From positions 1 to 62,450 of the forward strand of contig NZ_CAJXIV010000014.1 of NCBI RefSeq assembly GCF_913054185.1: a DNA stretch of 62,450 nucleotides. Reading direction: 5' to 3'. Source of the DNA: an uncultured Shimia sp. (lineage in GTDB: Bacteria > Pseudomonadota > Alphaproteobacteria > Rhodobacterales > Rhodobacteraceae). A program made the translations under genes and the position numbers. Positions 20,391-28,624 of this stretch are shown here, one piece after another. The stretch's first letter is position 1; each line of letters begins with the position of its first letter. The notes beneath the pieces are model-generated. The model saw only the letters and a list, made by a program, of their open reading frames with translations. It was not told the DNA's origin and made no database searches.

Positions 20391-21452
20391 TCATGTAGTT
20401 TGGGGCGCACCACGCTGATCCACCAGCCAATCCGTTGCCATTGCGCCAATCCACATGCTGAACAGGGCCAGCCAAGCTGTGCCGACAAATATGGATCCTC
20501 CGGTTACACCAGCCCCTATTGCACAGCCGCCGGCCAGCATTCCGCCAAAACCCATCAGCGCAGCTCCAACCATCGCCTTGCGCATGGTCGGCGCATCATC
20601 AAAGGCCTGAAATTTCAACTCTCCTGCCAGAGCGGCCGCAACAAAGGCGCCGACAAACACGCCTGGCACCAGGCCTATGTCAAATTGCAAGACAGACTCG
20701 CGTTCGAGAAAGAACATCAGTGTATTGGCCGATGGTCCTGTGAAGGTAGCGCTTTCTACTTGTACCGGATCAAAGGCGATCAAGCTTAACGCGTAGGTTA
20801 GGACCCAACCCAGCGCCACGGCAAAACCAACACCTGAGGCAAACACTAGGCGCGCTGCGCCAATCTTGTTGCGGCGTGCAAGAATCAGGGCCAGTGTCGC
20901 TACGCCAATTCCGAAGAGCAGGCCAGAGTGGTCGGGTAACCTGGTCGCAGCCAGCAAATCGATGTTGAGCCCGTCACTGGTGACCCAGATAGAGGCCAAT
21001 TGGTTGCGCAGTGGAGACAGGCTGCCGGACAGGCTCATCTGAGCCACAACGGCAAAAATCAGCCCTGATACCACCGAGCGCAGGTTGCCGGTGGCAGCGA
21101 GCACCAATAGCCGTCCAGAACAGCCGCGGGCGAGCACCATGCCAACGCCAAAAATGAGTCCGCCGATTATGGCACCTGACCAGCTGCCAGGGACCGCCAT
21201 CATGCGGGCGCTGGAGGACTCCATCAGGCCGAGCAGTTGGGCACCTTGCACCCAAACGAGCGCAGTCGAGAAAGTGAGCAGCCAAACAGCGACGCTGCCT
21301 TGCATCTTGCCGCGGGCAAATTCAACCGTGGCAGCACGCAGGCAAAACCGTGATCGCTGGGCAGAGGCGCCAAACACTACTCCAGTGAGTAACCCGAAAA
21401 GGGCCGCGGTAGGGGCTTCGCCGATCTGCTCAACCAGGGTGATCAGGTCCAT
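20391..21452 (-). CDS. YeeE/YedE family sulfur-compound transporter, second copy
   Basis: 353 residues from the ATG at 21452 (GGAG 6 bases upstream; a longer frame has no site). About nine to ten hydrophobic segments. The three YeeE cysteines are kept in motifs RFCLRAATVEF (Cys37), RGCSGRLL (Cys111) and GGCAIGAGVTGGS (Cys310). Only moderately like the copy at 17693, so it is an old paralogue and possibly moves a different sulfur species. It lies between soxV (convergent, 22-base gap) and soxX (divergent). Confidence 0.87.
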   Translation of the reverse strand: MDLITLVEQIGEAPTAALFGLLTGVVFGASAQRSRFCLRAATVEFARGKMQGSVAVWLLTFSTALVWVQGAQLLGLMESSSARMMAVPGSWSGAIIGGLIFGVGMVLARGCSGRLLVLAATGNLRSVVSGLIFAVVAQMSLSGSLSPLRNQLASIWVTSDGLNIDLLAATRLPDHSGLLFGIGVATLALILARRNKIGAARLVFASGVGFAVALGWVLTYALSLIAFDPVQVESATFTGPSANTLMFFLERESVLQFDIGLVPGVFVGAFVAAALAGELKFQAFDDAPTMRKAMVGAALMGFGGMLAGGCAIGAGVTGGSIFVGTAWLALFSMWIGAMATDWLVDQRGAPQTT

Positions 21453-21703
21453 GATGTGCTCCAATCCATTCACACATTGCGATATGTGGTGATATTTGTG
21501 AAGCCCGCTTTGATGCAGATCATTTTTTGACTCACCTGAGAGTTTGCAGAGATTACAGGCAAAAAGTGTATACAAAATGTGCGTTCAGGTGTGCCGTCAC
21601 ACTGGAGGTAACACATTGATTGATAGTTGTAAAAGTGAGGCGCAGGTGCACGGGCAATCATCATGCTGGCGTTCTGAAAGACTTCGAAGTGCTCGGGCAT
21701 TTC

Positions 21704-21744
21704 TTGACCGTCGGACAAATACAAAAATTCATGTAAATGAATTT
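21704..21744 (+). promoter_or_regulatory. soxX promoter with 20-bp perfect palindromic operator
   Basis: AAATTCAT-GTAA-ATGAATTT at 21725-21744 is a perfect palindrome holding ATTC-N8-GAAT, the consensus described for SqrR. TTGACC at 21704-21709 is a good -35; a -10 17 bases on (ATTCAT) would lie inside the palindrome, so a bound repressor would block it. The remaining bases of the 355-base gap 21453-21807 hold no gene I can support. Confidence 0.78.
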
Positions 21745-21807
21745 GTTATTGCGTTTTCACAGAATCGTGCGGTACGTTGCGGCGAACTGAAGTGTTTGGG
21801 AGGACGC

Positions 21808-22263
21808 ATGAGGATCATCGGTTTATCAATCGCAGTTGCGGGATTTCTGGCAAATCCATTGGCCGCTGAGCCCGTGGCTCCAGGTGATGTCAAGTATGAG
21901 GATGGCGTCGTTGAAGCGTCATTGACTGGCGTGGCCGGAGACCCAGCTAATGGCCGGGATGTTTTCAAGAACAGAAAGCTGGGCAATTGTCTGGCTTGCC
22001 ATGTCAATGCAGACATGCCCGAGGAGTCGTTCCACGGTGAAGTCGGCCCTGAAATGACAGGTGTTGCGGATCGGTGGGAGGCACAAGAGCTGCGCGCGAT
22101 CGTGGCCAATTCAAAAATGGTGTTTGAAGACAGCATCATGCCTGCGTTTTATCAAAATACAGGTTTTGAACGCACACTCAAAAAATTCGACGGCAAGACC
22201 ATCTTGACCGCGCAACAGGTCGAAGATGTCCTCGCGTATCTTCAGACTTTGAAAGACGAATAA
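21808..22263 (+). CDS. soxX: Sulfur-oxidation cytochrome SoxX
   Basis: 151 residues from the ATG at 21808, preceded by GGGAGGA. Sec signal ending PLAA near residue 20; heme-binding CLACH at residues 61-65; the distal Met of MPAFYQ near residue 112 is the likely axial ligand. SoxX pairs with SoxA in the periplasm and takes electrons when thiosulfate is joined to SoxYZ. First gene of the soxXYZA unit, behind the palindromic operator. Confidence 0.95.
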   Translation: MRIIGLSIAVAGFLANPLAAEPVAPGDVKYEDGVVEASLTGVAGDPANGRDVFKNRKLGNCLACHVNADMPEESFHGEVGPEMTGVADRWEAQELRAIVANSKMVFEDSIMPAFYQNTGFERTLKKFDGKTILTAQQVEDVLAYLQTLKDE

Positions 22264-22292
22264 TTTACCCGGACTCAATGGGAGGAAACGAA

Positions 22293-22715
22293 ATGGACCT
22301 AACACGTCGAAAAGTGCTTGCGCTTGGTACAAGCACATTTGCGATGGCATCGCTGACTGGTCTGCCGGCATTTGCATCGCTGACCGATGATGCGATTGCT
22401 GCCATAACTGGCGGAGCAGAAATCACTGAAGGCGGCATTGAATTGACCGCGCCAGAAATTGCGGAAAACGGGAACACCGTTCCGGTTGAAGTTGCGGCTG
22501 CTGGAGCTGTTGAGATTGCTCTGTTTGCATCTGGCAACCCAACACCTGCTGTTGCGACCTTCAAGTTCGGACCTCTGGCTGGATCTCGCTCCGGATCAAC
22601 CCGTATTCGTTTGGCAAAGACACAGGATGTCGTTGCGATTGCCAAAATGGAAGACGGCTCGTTCCACAAGGCAAGCGCAACCGTAAAAGTAACTATCGGC
22701 GGCTGCGGCGGCTAA
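22293..22715 (+). CDS. soxY: Sulfur carrier subunit SoxY
   Basis: 140 residues from the ATG at 22293 (GGAGG upstream). A twin-arginine signal (LTRRKVLALG) is present, followed by the SoxY beta-sandwich, and the protein ends in GGCGG, where the cysteine (residue 138) carries the sulfur intermediates. SoxZ, its partner, follows after 20 bases. The mature carrier works in the periplasm with SoxXA, SoxB and SoxCD. Confidence 0.95.
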   Translation: MDLTRRKVLALGTSTFAMASLTGLPAFASLTDDAIAAITGGAEITEGGIELTAPEIAENGNTVPVEVAAAGAVEIALFASGNPTPAVATFKFGPLAGSRSGSTRIRLAKTQDVVAIAKMEDGSFHKASATVKVTIGGCGG

Positions 22716-22735
22716 CTCAGACGAGGAGAACAACT

Positions 22736-23065
22736 ATGGCTTCTGGTGTAAAACCTCGCGTCAAAGTTCCAAAGACAGCTGCGGCTGGAGATATCATCAC
22801 AATCAAAACGCTGATCAGCCACAAGATGGAATCCGGTCAGCGCAAGGGCGATGACGGCAACCTCATTCCACGCTCGATCATCAATCGTTTCACGGCGGAT
22901 TTTAACGGGCAGAATGTGATTGACGTTACCGTTGAACCTGCGGTTTCGACCAACCCATATTTTGAGTTTGAAGCAATGGTCCCCGAGGCTGGCGAGTTCA
23001 AATTCACTTGGTACGACGATGACGGATCAGTCTACGAAACAGCGAAAAAAATCGCGATCGGCTGA
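22736..23065 (+). CDS. soxZ: Sulfur carrier partner SoxZ
   Basis: 109 residues, no signal peptide, as usual: it is exported together with SoxY by the Tat system. Typical SoxZ opening MASGVKPRVKVPKTAAAGD and closing FTWYDDDGSVYETAKKIAIG. It forms the immunoglobulin-like partner that stabilises SoxY. GAGGAG precedes the start. Confidence 0.95.
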   Translation: MASGVKPRVKVPKTAAAGDIITIKTLISHKMESGQRKGDDGNLIPRSIINRFTADFNGQNVIDVTVEPAVSTNPYFEFEAMVPEAGEFKFTWYDDDGSVYETAKKIAIG

Positions 23066-23093
23066 GGTCGGACAGAATAGGGAGGACGACCGA

Positions 23094-23930
23094 ATGAAGA
23101 CGCTAAAAGTACTGGTAAGTACGGCATGTTTTGTGGGGATGGCAGTCAGTACCCATGCGGAGGAATCCGCAGCGCTGTCGATTGACGGGCAAGAATTCAC
23201 AATTCAAACTGCGGCCCCAGCCCATGCGGAAAACCTTGACGAAGTGACCTCCGGGTGGATCTACCGTGCAAAAGAAACGCAGGCCTTACAGCTTGATGAT
23301 TTTGACAACCCAGGGTTTGTTTTTGTTGATCAGGCGATTGATCTCTGGAACGAGGTTGAGGGAAGCGAAGGCAAAGCTTGCGCCTCATGTCACGAGGACG
23401 TCGGGCAGTTTGCGGGTTTGCGAACCACATTGCCCCGAGTTGAAGATGGCAAAGTGGTCACCATGGAGGATCTGGTGAACACCTGCCGGACTGACCATAT
23501 GGGGGCCGAGCCCTGGAAGTATTCAGGCAGCCAAATAATTGCAATGACTGCCCTGATTGGCTTGCAGTCGCGTGGTATGCCAATGAATGTGGCCATCGAT
23601 GGTGAGGCTGCCGAGTTCTGGGAACAGGGCAGGGAGCTGTACTACACGCGCGTTGGGCAGCTGGATATGGCCTGTTCAAATTGTCATGAAGACAATTACG
23701 ACACGATGATCCGTGCGGACCATCTGAGTCAGGGTCAGACCAACGGCTTTCCGACTTATCGTCTGAAAAATGCCAAGCTGAATTCGACGCATGCTCGCTT
23801 TAAGGGCTGCATGAAGAATATTCGGGCTGAGCCATACAAAGTTGGTGGTGAGGAGTTCAAATCTCTCGAGCTGTATATCGCGTCGCGTGGCCAGGGGCTT
23901 TCCGTTGAAACGCCGTCGGTCCGGAACTAA
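23094..23930 (+). CDS. soxA: Diheme cytochrome SoxA
   Basis: 278 residues from the ATG at 23094 (GGGAGGAC upstream); the frame is open earlier, through soxZ. A Sec signal ends at THAEE near residue 22. Two CxxCH heme sites (Cys96-Cys99-His100 and Cys194-Cys197-His198) make this the diheme form. FKGCMKN contains Cys239, the active-site thiol that becomes a persulfide and transfers thiosulfate to SoxY. Last gene before a terminator. Confidence 0.96.
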   Translation: MKTLKVLVSTACFVGMAVSTHAEESAALSIDGQEFTIQTAAPAHAENLDEVTSGWIYRAKETQALQLDDFDNPGFVFVDQAIDLWNEVEGSEGKACASCHEDVGQFAGLRTTLPRVEDGKVVTMEDLVNTCRTDHMGAEPWKYSGSQIIAMTALIGLQSRGMPMNVAIDGEAAEFWEQGRELYYTRVGQLDMACSNCHEDNYDTMIRADHLSQGQTNGFPTYRLKNAKLNSTHARFKGCMKNIRAEPYKVGGEEFKSLELYIASRGQGLSVETPSVRN

Positions 23931-23940
23931 CAAAAATACA

Positions 23941-23973
23941 AAGCCCCAGTGCCTGACGGTATTGGGGCTTTTG
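23941..23973 (+). terminator. Terminator between soxA and soxB
   Basis: AAGCCCCA, 14-base loop, TGGGGCTT followed by TTGT, 10 bases after the soxA stop. Flanking ACAAA/TTTTGT extends the stem with one bulge. It divides soxXYZA from soxBCD. Confidence 0.75.
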
Positions 23974-23984
23974 TCCGCCCATAC

Positions 23985-24006
23985 AAATTCATATATGCGT
24001 ATATGT
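23985..24006 (+). promoter_or_regulatory. soxB promoter region with SoxR/SqrR-like operator
   Basis: CATATA-TGCG-TATATG (23990-24005) is a perfect palindrome; with flanks the site reads ATTC-N8-GTAT, one base off ATTC-N8-GAAT. Its left half AAATTCAT is identical to that of the soxX operator. TTGTCC at 23971-23976 could be the -35. Confidence 0.65.
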
Positions 24007-24026
24007 AACCACAACAAGGATCGACT

Positions 24027-25730
24027 ATGATTTCTCGCCGTGACTTTTTGCAAACCAGCATGGCCGCCGCCGCGCTTTATGGGACATCGGGGTTTGGAAA
24101 CTGGGCGCGGGTGGCCGCGCAGCAATCGCTGACACAGGACAAGCTTTTAGAGTTTGACACTTTTGGCAATGTCTCGCTGATCCATGTGACCGACATCCAC
24201 GCCCAACTAAAACCGATCTACTTCCGCGAGCCTTCGGTCAATATCGGGGTTGGGGGAAACAAGGGGGCGGTGCCCCATGTTACGGGTGCTGAGTTCCGCA
24301 AGCTGTATGGCATCGATGACGGCAGCCCATCCGCCTATGCGCTCAGCCACAGTGACTTCTCGTCCCTTGCAAAAGGTTATGGCCGCGTCGGTGGTCTGGA
24401 TCGTGTTTCGACTGTCATCAATTCGATCCGAGCGGCACGTCCGGATGCGCTGTTGCTGGATGGGGGCGACACTTGGCATGGCAGCTACACCTGTCATCAC
24501 ACCCAAGGTCAGGACATGGTCAATGTGATGAACGCGCTCAAGCCTGACGCTATGACGTTTCACTGGGAGTTCACGCTTGGGTCTGAGCGGGTGAATGAGA
24601 TTGTCGAGGGCCTGCCATTTGCGGCTTTGGGGCAGAACATTTTTGATGCCGAGTGGGATGAGCCAGCAGAGCTGTTCCCGCCGTACAAGTTCTTTGAAAG
24701 TGGCGGAGTGAAGGTTGCAGTCATCGGCCAGGCCTTCCCGTATATGCCCATCGCGAATCCTGGTTGGATGTTCCCCGAATATTCGTTTGGGATCCGGGAT
24801 GCGCACATGCAGGAGATGGTCGATCAGGTCCGCGCTCAGGGTGCGGAGTTGGTGGTTTGTCTCAGCCACAATGGGTTTGACGTTGATAAGCAGATGGCGG
24901 GCAAAGTGACAGGCATCGACGTGATCTTGTCCGGCCACACCCATGATGCGTTGCCGGAACCCGTGTTGGTTGGTGAAACCATTATTGTCGCGTCAGGCTC
25001 CAACGGAAAATTTGTCAGTCGCGTGGACTTGGATGTGCGTGATGGCCGCATGATGGGCTTTCGCCACAAGCTGATCCCGATCTTCAGCGATGTGATCACG
25101 CCTGACCCAGATATCGCACAATTGATTGATGCACAGCGAGCGCCGTATGTGGATCAATTAAGCGAAGTCATTGGTCACACTGCGGATGATCAGATGCTGT
25201 ATCGCCGTGGTAATTTTAACGGCACATGGGACGACTTAATCTGTGATGCACTGATTTCGGAGCGTGAGGCGGATATTGCTCTGTCTCCAGGTGTGCGGTG
25301 GGGGCCGTCTATCCTGCCGGGACAGGACATTACTCGCGAAGACATCTGGAACGTAACCTCGATGAGCTATGGCGAGGCTTATCGTACTGAGATGACAGGT
25401 GAGTTCCTGCATGTGGTGCTCGAAGATGTTGCCGACAATCTGTTTAATCCGGACCCATACTATCAGCAGGGCGGCGATATGGTCCGCGTTGGTGGCATTG
25501 GCTATCGGATTGATGTGACTAAGCCGCAGGGCAGCCGGATTACAGAGATGACGTTGCTTAAAACCGGCGAGCGTATTGATCCGTCCAAAACCTATCAGGT
25601 TGCGGGATGGGCGTCGGTCAATGAGGGCACCGAAGGTCCAAAAATTTGGGATGTGGTCGAAGCGCATATCGCCAAACAGGGCACCATCTCTCTTGACCCA
25701 AACAACAGTGTGAAAGTTGTCGGAGCCTAA
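24027..25730 (+). CDS. soxB: Thiosulfohydrolase SoxB (dimanganese)
   Basis: 567 residues. Tat signal (SRRDFLQTSMAAA). Releases sulfate from SoxY-bound thiosulfonate in the periplasm. Metallophosphatase-type ligands visible: DIHAQ (Asp56, His58), GGDTWHGS (Asp148, His151), HWEFT near residue 180, SHNG (His281) and SGHTHDALP (His304, His306). IGQAFPY and YRRGNF, the segments used for soxB detection, are present. Residue 178 before HWEFT is Phe, where I recall Gly in many homologues. Followed by soxC after 33 bases. Confidence 0.97.
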   Translation: MISRRDFLQTSMAAAALYGTSGFGNWARVAAQQSLTQDKLLEFDTFGNVSLIHVTDIHAQLKPIYFREPSVNIGVGGNKGAVPHVTGAEFRKLYGIDDGSPSAYALSHSDFSSLAKGYGRVGGLDRVSTVINSIRAARPDALLLDGGDTWHGSYTCHHTQGQDMVNVMNALKPDAMTFHWEFTLGSERVNEIVEGLPFAALGQNIFDAEWDEPAELFPPYKFFESGGVKVAVIGQAFPYMPIANPGWMFPEYSFGIRDAHMQEMVDQVRAQGAELVVCLSHNGFDVDKQMAGKVTGIDVILSGHTHDALPEPVLVGETIIVASGSNGKFVSRVDLDVRDGRMMGFRHKLIPIFSDVITPDPDIAQLIDAQRAPYVDQLSEVIGHTADDQMLYRRGNFNGTWDDLICDALISEREADIALSPGVRWGPSILPGQDITREDIWNVTSMSYGEAYRTEMTGEFLHVVLEDVADNLFNPDPYYQQGGDMVRVGGIGYRIDVTKPQGSRITEMTLLKTGERIDPSKTYQVAGWASVNEGTEGPKIWDVVEAHIAKQGTISLDPNNSVKVVGA

Positions 25731-25763
25731 GCTCCACAAGTCGCAATTAAAGAGGCATCTGAT

Positions 25764-27047
25764 ATGTCAGATAAAGACAACGAAACAAGTCGCTCGCGGC
25801 GTGCTTTCTTAGGTGGCGCTGTGGCTGCGGGGGCAGGGGCGCTGACAGCCGGTGCGGCCCGTGCGCAATCTCCGGACCCTTTGATCACCGAGATCCAGCC
25901 CTGGGCGCAAGAGTTTGGCGATGGTGTGGATGCGGTGCGCTATGGTCTGCCAACGGAACACGAGGGCGACGTTATCCGGCGCAACGTGGAATGGCTGACG
26001 GCGGATACGGTCAGCTCAATCAACTTCACGCCGATTCACGCATTGGATGGCACCATCACCCCACAGGGCTGCGCATTTGAACGCCACCATTCGGGGGCGA
26101 TTGATCTAAAAAAAGACGATTTCCGTCTGATGATCAATGGCTTGGTTGATACACCTTTGGTGTTTAGTTACGCCGATCTGGAACGGTTCCCGCGTGAAAA
26201 CCACGTCTATTTTTGTGAATGTGCGGCCAATACCGGCATGGAGTGGGCGGGCGCACAGCTGAACGGGGCGCAATTCACTCACGGCATGATCCACAACATG
26301 GAATACACCGGCGTGCCGCTGCGCACGCTGCTGGAAGAGGCCGGCCTGGATACGGCTGGCGATCTTAAGGACAAGTGGGTTTTTGTCGAAGGGGCGGATG
26401 CGTCGTCAAATGGCCGTTCCATTCCGATGGAAAAGGCGCTGGATGACGTTTTGGTTGCCTTTAAGGCCAACGGTGAAGCGCTGCGTAAAGAGCATGGCTA
26501 TCCTGTGCGTTTGGTTGTCCCCGGTTGGGAAGGCAACATGTGGGTCAAATGGATCCGCCGCATCAAGGTGACGGATGGTCCGGTGGAAAGCCGCGAAGAG
26601 ACCAGCAAATACACCGACACGCTCGCAGACGGGACCAGTCGCAAGTGGACCTGGGCGATGGATGCCAAATCAGTTGTGACCAGCCCCAGCCCGCAGGCGC
26701 CAATCAAGCACGGTACTGGGCCACTGGTGATCACCGGCCTGGCATGGTCCGGGCGCGGCGCAATTACCCGTGTGGATGTTTCCAAGGATGGTGGCATGAC
26801 CTGGGAAACGGCGCGGTTGGCGAAACCGGGAGAAAAGATGGCACTGACCCGGTTCTATCTCGATACCGACTGGGATGGCACAGAAATGCTGCTGCAATCG
26901 CGTGCAATGGATGACACCGGATATGTGCAGCCGACGAAGACGCAATTGCGTGAGGTGCGTGGGCTGAACTCGATCTATCACAACAACTGCATCCAAACTT
27001 GGCTGGTGCGGTCTAACGGTGAGGCAGAAAATGTCGAAGTTTCTTAA
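25764..27047 (+). CDS. soxC: Sulfane dehydrogenase molybdenum subunit SoxC
   Basis: 427 residues. Twin-arginine signal (SRRAFLGGAVAAGAGA). The sulfite-oxidase fold is shown by VYFCECAANTGMEW (Cys153 the probable Mo ligand), NGRSIPMEKALDDV near residue 215, PVRLVVPGWEGNMWVKWI near residue 245 and a C-terminal dimer domain (GLAWSGRGAITRVDVSKDGG). With SoxD it removes six electrons from the SoxY-bound sulfane sulfur. Its end overlaps soxD by 17 bases. Confidence 0.95.
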   Translation: MSDKDNETSRSRRAFLGGAVAAGAGALTAGAARAQSPDPLITEIQPWAQEFGDGVDAVRYGLPTEHEGDVIRRNVEWLTADTVSSINFTPIHALDGTITPQGCAFERHHSGAIDLKKDDFRLMINGLVDTPLVFSYADLERFPRENHVYFCECAANTGMEWAGAQLNGAQFTHGMIHNMEYTGVPLRTLLEEAGLDTAGDLKDKWVFVEGADASSNGRSIPMEKALDDVLVAFKANGEALRKEHGYPVRLVVPGWEGNMWVKWIRRIKVTDGPVESREETSKYTDTLADGTSRKWTWAMDAKSVVTSPSPQAPIKHGTGPLVITGLAWSGRGAITRVDVSKDGGMTWETARLAKPGEKMALTRFYLDTDWDGTEMLLQSRAMDDTGYVQPTKTQLREVRGLNSIYHNNCIQTWLVRSNGEAENVEVS

Positions 27048-28071
27048 ATCAACGGCATTGGCAGTGGCGATCGCCATGGTCGCCGGACCGGTTCTTGCCG
27101 AAAAATTTGGCCTGGGGCGCATGGCGTTGCCCGAAGAAATCGCCGCGTGGGATGGGGACATCAGCCCGGATGGCATGGGCCTGCCCGTAGGATCGGGTGA
27201 TGCATTGGACGGCGAGGAGATTTTTGCTGACAAATGCGCGTCTTGTCATGGTGATTTTGCCGAAGGTATCGACAATTGGCCTAAACTTGCAGGTGGCGCG
27301 GATACGTTGAACCACGACGATCCTCTAAAAACGGTTGGATCCTATTGGCCGTATCTGACAACCACTTTTGACTACATCAAACGTTCGATGCCTTATGGCA
27401 ATGCGGGCAGCCTCTCGGACGATGAGGTCTATGCAATGGTGGCCTACATTCTGTATTCTAACGATCTGGTAGAGGATGATTTTGTCCTGTCCAACGAAAC
27501 CTTTCTGGACGTTGAAATGCCCAACGCAAATGGGTTTATCATCGATGACCGGGCCGAGACGGAATATCCGGTGTGGACAGGTGAACCTTGTATGCAGAAC
27601 TGCAAGGATGATGTTGTTGTGACCATGCGGGCCTTGGTTTTGGACGTAACTCCGACACAGGAGAACGCCGCCAAAACTCCTGAGGCGGCTGAGGTGGAGG
27701 CAGAAGTTGTCGAAGCGGAAGCTGAGGTTGCGGAAACCACTGCTATCAACGCGGAACTGGCAGCAGCTGGGAAAAAGGTCTTTAAAAAATGTAAGGCGTG
27801 CCATCAAGTTGGTGAGGGCGCAAAGAACCGTACCGGGCCGATTTTGACAAATATTGTTGATGGCGCAGCGGGTGCGGTTGAGGGCTTCAAATACTCAAAA
27901 CCAATGAAGAAAGTTGCTGAGGCTGGATTGGTCTGGAATGACGCAGAGCTGTCCGCATTTTTGGCAAAGCCCAAAGCCTATATGAAAGGCACAAAAATGT
28001 CCTTTGCCGGCCTGAAGAAAGAGGCCGATCAGCGCGCACTTATCGAATACCTTCGATCATTTGATGAGTGA
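27031..28071 (+). CDS. soxD: Diheme cytochrome subunit SoxD
   Basis: 346 residues from the ATG at 27031, inside the end of soxC (GTGAGG upstream). Sec signal ends VLAEK near residue 24. Two c-type heme sites, CASCH (69-73) and CKACH (254-258), in two domains joined by an Ala/Glu-rich linker (about 215-240). The second domain resembles class I cytochrome c, with KGTKMSF giving the Met ligand near residue 326. It accepts electrons from SoxC. Confidence 0.95.
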   Translation: MSKFLKSTALAVAIAMVAGPVLAEKFGLGRMALPEEIAAWDGDISPDGMGLPVGSGDALDGEEIFADKCASCHGDFAEGIDNWPKLAGGADTLNHDDPLKTVGSYWPYLTTTFDYIKRSMPYGNAGSLSDDEVYAMVAYILYSNDLVEDDFVLSNETFLDVEMPNANGFIIDDRAETEYPVWTGEPCMQNCKDDVVVTMRALVLDVTPTQENAAKTPEAAEVEAEVVEAEAEVAETTAINAELAAAGKKVFKKCKACHQVGEGAKNRTGPILTNIVDGAAGAVEGFKYSKPMKKVAEAGLVWNDAELSAFLAKPKAYMKGTKMSFAGLKKEADQRALIEYLRSFDE

Positions 28072-28076
28072 CATAA

Positions 28077-28100
28077 AGGACGCTGTGTTTGACGCGTCCT
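28077..28100 (+). other. Weak stem-loop after soxD
   Basis: AGGACGC pairs with GCGTCCT across 10 bases; a second short hairpin (TGTGGC/GCCACA) follows near 28107. No T-run, so probably a processing or partial attenuation site before the DUF302 gene. Confidence 0.4.
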
Positions 28101-28174
28101 GACCCTTGTGGCTGTAATGGCCACATGGGCTCTCAATAAGGCAGCAGAGTTGTTAGCAACCGGAGAGTGAGATC

Positions 28175-28624
28175 ATGAGATCATTTTTGTTTGGCGGTGT
28201 GTTGGCCGCAGTCGCAACAATCACCGTTGCTGGAGCAGCTGTCGCGGAGAACACGTCGACGGTGTACAGCTACGACGGCAGCTTTGAGGACGCGGCTTTC
28301 AGCCTTGAAAGTGCAATCATCGGTAAAGGGCTGAACATCGACTACGTCAGTCATGTCGGTGACATGTTGAACCGGACAAAACAGGACGTGGGCAGTGATG
28401 TCACTCTGTTTGATCAGGCTGAAATTTACATTTTTTGCTCGGCCGTTTTGTCGCGCAAAATGATGGAGGCCGATCCCATGAATATCGCGCATTGCCCCTA
28501 TGGAATTTTTGTGGCGGACCGCGAAGGCCAAGTTATGCTTGGATACCGCAACTACCCTGAAGGTCCGATGCAAGAGGTTCAGGCCTTGTTGGCAGAGATT
28601 GTCGGCGAGGCTTTGGCAGAATAA
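28175..28624 (+). CDS. Secreted DUF302 domain protein
   Basis: 149 residues with a Sec signal (to AAVAEN near residue 25) and one DUF302 domain ([19 protein letters not shown], then [25 protein letters not shown]). DUF302 proteins are small periplasmic or cytoplasmic alpha-beta proteins often next to sulfur-oxidation genes; biochemical role unknown. Two cysteines (near residues 88 and 108) might take part in sulfur chemistry. Its stop overlaps the hemA start in TAATG, and it follows soxD after 103 bases. Confidence 0.85.
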   Translation: MRSFLFGGVLAAVATITVAGAAVAENTSTVYSYDGSFEDAAFSLESAIIGKGLNIDYVSHVGDMLNRTKQDVGSDVTLFDQAEIYIFCSAVLSRKMMEADPMNIAHCPYGIFVADREGQVMLGYRNYPEGPMQEVQALLAEIVGEALAE

